The notes under the pieces: generated by a model
What the model was told of the DNA's origin: nothing
Databases searched by the model: none
The model's input: the letters and a program-made list of their open reading frames with translations, nothing else
Assembly (NCBI RefSeq): GCF_040954835.1
Contig: NC_090703.1
Span: forward strand, 9,543,001 to 9,607,000
DNA from: Lepisosteus oculatus
Lineage: Eukaryota; Chordata; Actinopteri; Semionotiformes; Lepisosteidae
Direction of reading: 5' to 3'
DNA length: 64,000 bases
Translations under genes and position numbers: made by a program
Shown here: in pieces, positions 47,701 through 64,000 of the stretch
Layout: each line of letters starts with the position of its first letter
Position numbering within the stretch: the stretch's first letter is position 1

Positions 47701-50700
47701 ATTCACAGCTCTGGCTAGCTTCCACCTTGATTCTGCAGTCTCATGTGTTTTGACACGAGTCTGCAGTCTCACCAGGCCAGAAGCCCACACTCAATGTTCA
47801 CACAGACATTGGAGGGACTTTCAAGGCCTGACAGGACGTAAAGGGTTAAAGACTCGGGAGGAAGACATTCTTGCACAAGGATTCCTGAGTACAGCTCCCC
47901 GACATTTTCCACCATATTTTTTAAACCTTCAGACCAGATTTCCAAAGAAGCACTGAATAAAATACCAAAATGCAAACAAAACAAAAGGAGGGGGAACATA
48001 ACTCCACTTTCTTGTCTGAAAACTACTCAAATAATTGCTGACAAGCACACTGTCTTGAACTTAGGTGAATTTCAGCCTTAAGGTTTGCCATCAAGATCAA
48101 ACTATGCATAAAAAATAGATTCTTGTGCAGTAAGTCAAATTAATTTGCATTGTTATCCAAACATTACTATACATAGTAATTGCTGCTTCATCAGCTGGTG
48201 AGAATTCAGTTGCCAGCCTACTCCATGAGCCTGAGAATTGCATTAAAAGCAAAAGAAAATGACAATACTCTTAACTCCTACTACTTCCCTCCTGGCTAAA
48301 GTTAGCACTGAGCGCAATTATTTCCGCTCACTCCTTCCACATTCCTCATGGACTGCAGTCCTTCAAAACTTCTGTAACATTACCAGAACAAGACGCTATC
48401 CCCCAAAAACTCTTAGGCTTGACAGCAGTCTGTTTATTCACAACTTTGCAAGAAAGAAAATCTGTGGCAAAAAAAAAATGAACTGTTAATCTAAATACAA
48501 TTATAGCAGCTAAAACATGAATACAATTAAGCAGACCTGAACTATTATGATGATGATGATGTCAGAAATCCTTCCCGTGCTTGAACAGAATGCAGAACAA
48601 TGGGTGCAAGAAAGCTAAACTGCCTGTGTAAACAACAACAAACTCCCAGCTAAAAATGTTGATTTTTTCCAGGCACGGTCTGTCACTCCGGTTGTTTGGA
48701 AAGGAAAAGGCACATCACGCAGTGCCATCAGCGCATACCGTCCCTGATGCGGTCAGCCAGCGCCTCCGAGCTGAATCCTGCGAACACGACGTTGTGGACA
48801 GCACCGACTCGGGCACAGGCCAGCATGGCGGCCACTGCCACAGGGCAGGGGGGCATGTAGAGAGTGACACAGTCCCCTTTCCTCACTCCCTGCCTCTTCA
48901 GGACGTTCCCGAGGCGACATGTCAGCTCCAGCAGTTGCCTGAAAGAACAGAAACATGACCGAAAACACAACAGTGGTAATTATCACCAATCAGCCTGTAA
49001 AAAATTCAGAAAGTAGGGGTAAATGTATTTATTGAATACACTAGCAATTCTACAACAGTGCAGTTACTAGTGAAATTACTGATTTAGTCCTTATGTGAAG
49101 ACATACAAATCCACACCACTTTGGAAGAGGTTTATCAACGATGTTCTCGCAGACCTGTACGTGATTTTGACCTGAGTCCCGGGCTCGTCCTTCTCCCAGA
49201 TCAGGGCCACTCTGTCGGGACACGTGTGGACATGGCGATCCAGGCAGTTCACTGGGAACACACAAAGTTTGCACATGGAACCAGCGTACTCCGTTACGTT
49301 CTCTCTAGTGCCACTGGCGCCCTTCTGAGGCAGTACCTCACATTGCCTCACAAGATCAGGTTGGTTCACAGCAAAATTTTCTGACAAGTCAATGTGTTCT
49401 GTTCATTTTGAGTTTTCCTCCGAACATCATAGAGGAATTCAAGAAGGCAGCTGCATCAGCATGCGTAGGCTGCAGAGGAACAGGTAAAAGTTTCTTCCCT
49501 GCTTCACAGAGGAATGCCTTGACTTGAAACTTTGACTTTCATACAACATTATAACATCCACCTTCTAGAATCCTTTATGGATCTGCATCTGGCTCCTCCT
49601 TTTCATTAATGAGCGAATTACACCCAGCGTAATGAAAGCAAGCAAATAAACCACCCTGTGTAAGAGAAACAGCACTTCTCTAGCCACTGTGGGTTGGAAA
49701 GTATATACAGTATAAAGAACAAGGATGCAATATATTTGTGTCGGACTCAATGGTATTGGAGTATGAGCACAACGAGCATTCAAACATCTTCCTCTGTTAG
49801 AAGCCTCTACTCTGTGTGCTCTGCAAAGGCCTGGGTGCAGAGGAAACAATGCTGCAGAAACGATCAGGGCACATGTGTTGGCAAAGGGGAAAGGACATGA
49901 TCTTGGGAGTAAAAATAATTCCCACTTCCAGCAGCTCCACACTTTCGAAGGAAAAGAATGTTCGGTTTATAGGCACAGAAATGTCCACTTCTTCCTGTCC
50001 ATGAGATAGCGAACTTGGGCATCGGTAAGGGCCTCAGTTTTTGGACTGTGATTCCATAATTATTTAATTAATCTTATCAAAGAACAACTCCAAACACTTG
50101 GTTCTTTCCCAATCCTGTATAGAGGAGGCTTCACAGTTAAACAAAATCCGAAAACACCTCTGGGATTTCTTAACCAGAAAACCAAGGTCTCATAGGTTGC
50201 AGAGGATCAGAAAAGCTGCGCAATAGTTAAATGCTGACTCCAGAAACACAGAACCTCCCACTGTTTTTCCTTTTAATTCTCTCCTCCTTCTCTATTGCTC
50301 TTTTGTGTAGTCCTTGTGAAGGACGACATTGTCTTTGTGGCTCATGTGACGACACGGGCACAGGGTTCAAAGGACAATGTGCTCCTCATGACTCAGAACC
50401 TGAAAGACCAGCTTGCAACATGTGCAGTACAACAATAAGTATCTAGCCCAGTGATACCAATCAGCATTTCACAGTTTCTCTGAAATTGGAATGAAAAAGG
50501 CACATTCCAGTCTTGTACTCACATACAGAACGTAGAAGAATCCTGAACACACACCACACAGGTCTTGGATCAACAAAACTATCAAATCCAAATCATTAAC
50601 AATTAATAGGAAATTACATTTTCACAGGTAAAAGGCTTCAGTGCAGTTTGTATAACCTGTTCGGAAATTCATACTTTCACCTGGGATTAAAGCAGTAAGC

Positions 50701-51441
50701 CTTTATTTAAAACAGGATGCTGAGCAAAGTTTGCTTTACCTTAATCCTTTTAAAAAATGATTTGAAATTCTTAGATATGTTTGTATTCCCTAGAAAATAC
50801 TTTCGTCTTACTTAAAAAACACTCAGCCCACCAGAATAGCATGAATGATATGTGAAGCACAGCCATGAAGCCTGAAGGTTACAACGTTATGCTATGTGTA
50901 CGGAAAGCCAAAAAAACACAACAAAATGTTAATTGTTTCAACACTCTTTTGTTGAGGTTTTTAATGCCTTTCGGGATAGAATACGGAATTTAACATCGCA
51001 GACAGACTTATAAAAACATGAGATCACTCTTTCCTGCTGAGAACAACACAAACCCCTACTTAACCAAGACAAAGTCCACGTAATCCTATTCACACGACGA
51101 AGTGTTACCCTCTTACCTGATGTGTTAAGCTGTCCTCCTTCAAACCACCTGATTCTTCCCTGGCGCAGGTCACAGTTCTGGACGGTGTGGAAAGGGGTTA
51201 TCCAGGACAACCTTTCTCTGCCCAGGGCTCCCCAAAATCGCTCCCCCTGATTAACGGAGAACTCGTACAATTCCGAGTGATCCCCGACTCCGGTGAACGC
51301 CGCTGCCTCAGGCATGCAAGCGGCTATATTGTAACTTTTGCTCCTTGACAGGCAGTACTTCGGAAATCCTTTCCAAAAATCGGAAAATAAGTTTCCGGAT
51401 AAAGTGTTCTTCAAAACCGCGTATCTTGCAGACGGAAACAT
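35759..51441 (-). CDS. acss1: ACSS1, mitochondrial acetyl-CoA synthetase
   Basis: Fourteen coding exons, in gene order: 51441-51117, 49251-49155, 48938-48739, 47280-47105, 46330-46178, 43875-43728, 43336-43199, 42349-42257, 40264-40152, 39576-39450, 38814-38687, 37999-37936, 37577-37456, 35935-35759. They sum to 2061 nt, 686 aa, against about 689 in human, with consistent phases. The enzyme makes acetyl-CoA from acetate, ATP and CoA through acetyl-AMP. The N-terminus is basic with no acidic residue before D21, fitting a mitochondrial presequence. The adenylate-forming loop [11 protein letters not shown] is at 290-300, the block DTWWQTETGG spans the exon 8/9 junction, YFTGD is FFTGD, and the catalytic, acetylation-regulated Lys is K640 in PKTRSGK. 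ACSS1 is favoured over cytosolic ACSS2 by the presequence and by close resemblance to the ACSS1 sequence I recall. The introns hold several repeats. Confidence 0.96.
36587..36618 (+). repeat. 32-bp exact direct repeat, copy 2
   Basis: Identical to 34218-34249 and in the same orientation, 2.37 kb away, inside the last ACSS1 intron. Flanks differ beyond a few bases. Confidence 0.6.
37311..37440 (+). mobile_element. Possible tRNA-like SINE head in last ACSS1 intron
   Basis: The stretch includes TAGCTCACTCGG, one base off a tRNA A box, followed about 30 bases later by GAGACCTGGGTTTGTGGG, resembling a degenerate B box. It is strikingly GC-rich and CpG-rich compared with the surrounding intron and ends next to the splice donor of exon 13 (37455). 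This suggests a tRNA-derived SINE head, but no second copy was noticed here and the tail is undefined. Confidence 0.35.
38865..39342 (+). mobile_element. 5S-SINE-family element, internally deleted copy
   Basis: Lies in ACSS1 intron 10. The head (atgctaagcaggcgtgagcc, then a degenerate 'ctggatgtgagacctcctgg') matches the internal control region of 5S rRNA with changes. Compared with the full copy at 57420-57987 it lacks about 85 bases after 'gctcaccctg' and has a decayed tail. The 3' block around 'aaagcgctttgagtggagtg' is kept. Confidence 0.8.
41938..42065. mobile_element. Fold-back repeat element, copy B
   Basis: CAAAGTAACAAGTA at 41940-41953 is the exact reverse complement of 42015-42028, so this copy is a short hairpin-forming element. 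It shares the blocks aggtttattccatgct, gagccttcacc and gcagcctacgcatg with copies A, C and D. It lies in ACSS1 intron 8 (between 42350 and 40264 on the minus-strand gene) or at its edge, and carries no ORF. Confidence 0.6.
44755..44890 (+). mobile_element. CR1-like LINE 3'-end fragment
   Basis: The phrase aacaagttaccaagccatga followed by tgttgaagccga matches the 'acccagccatgttgctgaag' block of the LINE tail at 57988-58135, and a diverged 'gatgggccaaatt' phrase follows. It is an old, truncated 3' end inside ACSS1 intron 5. Confidence 0.45.
49446..49502 (+). mobile_element. Fold-back repeat element, copy C (fragment)
   Basis: About 55 bases with agctgcatcagcatgcgtag and tgcagaggaacaggtaaaag, matching the outer arm of copies A and D. 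The rest is missing or diverged. Located in ACSS1 intron 1. Confidence 0.55.
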
Positions 51442-51444
51442 TTT

Positions 51445-54140
51445 TTTGTATTATTCTGAATTGTACGCGCCAAGTTTTAGAGCACCTATTTATGAAATAC
51501 GGAGGAATATACTCCGTCACCTTACTGAAATTGTTCTCCCAGTTGGATTAACAACGTTTTAAAAAATGCAAGAACTACATAGGAAACTCATGCAAACGCA
51601 TAAATGTAAGTGTTTTAAAACTTTTTTATTGTAAGAAACCCTAAATTCCCCAGTGCAAAAATGTCCAAAACCATCTCTACAGTTATCCGTCATTCGAAAG
51701 AAGAAAATTTGGTCTTCTTAAAGGGAGTTGAAGAGGAGGAGACGTTTGGCCGGTAGAAAATTAAACCCTGATTAGTTACGTTTTAAACCCAGCTGAACGT
51801 TTGGATGTATGTAGTTTATATATAACAGCGTGAGCGGGGAATCATGACAGTTCATCTTTACCAAACCTTTTTGTTTCCTTTTCTGTTGTCCGGGAGTAGT
51901 ATTTTAAAAGCTAAAAAAACTCAATCAATACAAGAGTTTCAACCGAGGACTGAGAAAAACAACTGCAGAATTCGTCTAAAACATCGTGTTAGTAACATTA
52001 CGTTACAGCCGTGGGTAATGTCTTCATTTGTTGTTTTGGTGTCTAAACAGTGCTGCAGCTGGATTAAAAACAAAATGTTCAAACTCATCACATACTAAGA
52101 TTTATTCATATATTAAGAATTGTGATGTGTGCGGAGGTTGTTACATTCTTACATTTTCTTGTTCTTAATAGGTTGCTCGTTTGCTTAAGGTACTGGCGAA
52201 CATTTAAGGAATTTTAAAATAACTGCAAAGAGACAAATAAGCGCGCTTTACAGACTAATCAGGCAGGGAGGGGGTTCTGGAAGAAACATGAATACAGAAG
52301 TTGATGAAAGAACTGTAGGACACACGACACGCGTTGTCTAAATAACCATTGCACGTTTTATTTTTATCATACAGAAAGGTAAAACAAAAAACACATTGTT
52401 TTATTCTTAGCTACATTAAAGTATATTTCATGTTTTTCACACTTCAGTGGTATGCTATTTTCCCATTATTTACACCATTTACACCAGGAAGAAGTACATT
52501 CTAAAGCTGCTTGGTAACGTGGAGAGATCCGGAGAATGGTCAGGTTTAAACTCATCACAAGATATTTATCAGTGTTCGTTCATGGTGGGCTGTTGCAATA
52601 ATGGCATTTTAATGTAAATGAGAGGATGATAGAAACTGTCTCTCTGGAGATGGGTTTATGTATGGTCAAACCGGAGTCTTTCTTATCTCAAGCAGATAAC
52701 ATCTGCTTAAAACAGTCCAGAAATAGAATGCAAAACCTGTCATCAGCTAAAGTATTTTTTATCCTCACAAATAAGTTCCACTTGGTACAGTCGAGAGTCC
52801 GGCCCTCCTAGCAATCTCAGATCTAAAACCCAGTACTTGTTGGCCTTTGTCTGCATTATCTATGCTAGAGTGTGATGACAAACGCAAAAGGATTATTAGA
52901 TGGGAATTATCAGATGGGTCAGTGTTCTTTTCTAATCTGGAATCTTGTCTGCTTCATTGTTACATTCTGGATACAAGATATAGGGCGATGTCTTCATCGA
53001 GCACCAGATCTTCAAAACAGTGGGTGAGACAATGTGTAGTAGGTTAATGGTATCAAAAGTAAGTTGCATTTGCAGTTACAAGTTACAGTTATTATTAAGG
53101 GAATGGGTGTTGAAAAAATCCGGAAGAGAATTCCATTCACAAACAAAGGGCTTGCTGCCACATCCCACTAACCACTGAGCCCAGATGTTCATCACAAGTT
53201 TAAGTTCCAGTTATGGGATTCAGAGAATTATTATTTTGTATGTGCTCTCATCCTTACTCCTGAAAAGGGAGAAGCTGTCTTTTCATGGTGAATGCAAGCT
53301 TGCCTGCCCCACCAATACAGACCTGTAAAACCAAACCTAGCTGCCATCCTAATTAACAAAGTCAATTTAAACAAGGCTTCAGTGACAGATCTGGATAATT
53401 TAGAAAGTAAAAACGAGCAAGTTCAGATGAAATTGGACACCTTTTGGGATTTCTGGGATCTCAAATTGAGTATACTGAGTGTCATGGGGAAAAAAACTGG
53501 ATACTGCGTCAAGGTTTAAGCACAGGACAAAAGTCTTCTGAAGTCTGCATGAGCTGATACCGAAATTGGAGAGATTTGATTTTCTCTGTTTAATTGCATA
53601 TGACTGCAGAAAGGGCTTAAATTCAGGTTATTCTCTTATGTCTTTATGCAATTTCAGAAAATATAGACAACAGTTTTTGTTTGTTTTTCTTCCAGTGACA
53701 GGTAACAAAACAGTATATACAATGCTCCTGTGCAGGACCATGCATACAGCAGGAATAAAAGTTGCATGAGAACCATGCATGAAAGACATCACACCTTACT
53801 ACTGAGTTTGTTGACCTTGACTGCCTCCTAGTGGGTGTTTTTCACATCAGTAGGTTTGTATCACCTGTAAGAGACGTTCTGTCTTTGAAGCTAAACAATC
53901 TTTGTGCGGAGAGAAAGATTTATGCAAAAGCAAAGGAGGAAAGACAAGAAGCAAACCATAATTACGTGGCTAGAAAAAAAACTACATGAATATACATGTA
54001 TGTTACACTTATAAAACCTGTAAAAGTGACGGAGATTTGACGATTCTGAAAGAGTTCTTAGAGAGGTTTAAAGTACTGCAAGGGCACTGAAAAGTCCTAA
54101 GATACAAAGAAAGTCCTTTGTTTTCAAAAGGTAACATTTG
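51445..54140. other. ACSS1 5' flank and VSX2 3' region
   Basis: The right-hand gene VSX2 is transcribed toward ACSS1, so this interval holds the ACSS1 promoter (left end) and probably a long VSX2 3' UTR. An AATAAA on the minus strand near 52356-52361 could end such a UTR but is unproven. No supported ORF. A few CpGs around 51.4-51.9 kb fit a weak promoter. Confidence 0.4.
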
Positions 54141-54143
54141 TAT

Positions 54144-64000
<9,857 letters not shown>

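Overview
The window reads as ordinary nuclear DNA of a ray-finned fish. It is AT-rich, its genes have many small exons with GT-AG introns, it carries fish-type retroposons (a 5S-rRNA-derived SINE, CR1-like LINE tails, a fold-back element), and its proteins are vertebrate. A single V1R/ORA-type chemoreceptor gene and the gene order hint at a non-teleost or early-branching actinopterygian such as a gar or bowfin. That is inference; the sequence does not name the species.

Layout. 1-8.2 kb: no confident gene, one weak terminal-exon candidate. 8.3-14.3 kb (minus): VRTN, a single coding exon of 672 codons with a long 3' UTR and a probable noncoding 5' exon near 14.26 kb. 16.9-19.1 kb (plus): exon-like open segments of an unrecognised gene or gene relic. 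19.3-30.6 kb (plus): ABCD4, complete, 19 coding exons, 606 aa. 32.8-33.8 kb (minus): an intronless V1R/ORA-like GPCR of 337 aa. 35.6-51.4 kb (minus): ACSS1, complete, 14 exons, 686 aa. 54.1-63.6 kb and beyond (minus): VSX2, the last three coding exons (most of the homeodomain, the CVC domain and the OAR tail); its first exons lie past the right edge.

The genes form a conserved neighbourhood rather than a pathway. VRTN-ABCD4-VSX2 matches human 14q24.3. ACSS1, which in human sits beside VSX1 on 20p11.21, is here beside VSX2, so this locus joins features of two human paralogous regions. Products: a nuclear regulator linked to vertebral number (VRTN), a lysosomal cobalamin ABC transporter (ABCD4), a chemosensory GPCR, a mitochondrial acetate-CoA ligase (ACSS1) and a retinal homeodomain factor (VSX2).

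The spaces and introns hold repeats: three copies of the 5S-SINE family, four copies of a fold-back element, CR1 3' ends (one split by a SINE), a possible tRNA-like SINE head, and short dispersed direct repeats. The VSX2 intron holds a TAATTA-rich pair of related about 40-bp elements that may be regulatory. Exon boundaries were worked out by hand from reading frame, splice dinucleotides and remembered family sequence. They have not been tested by alignment or transcripts.
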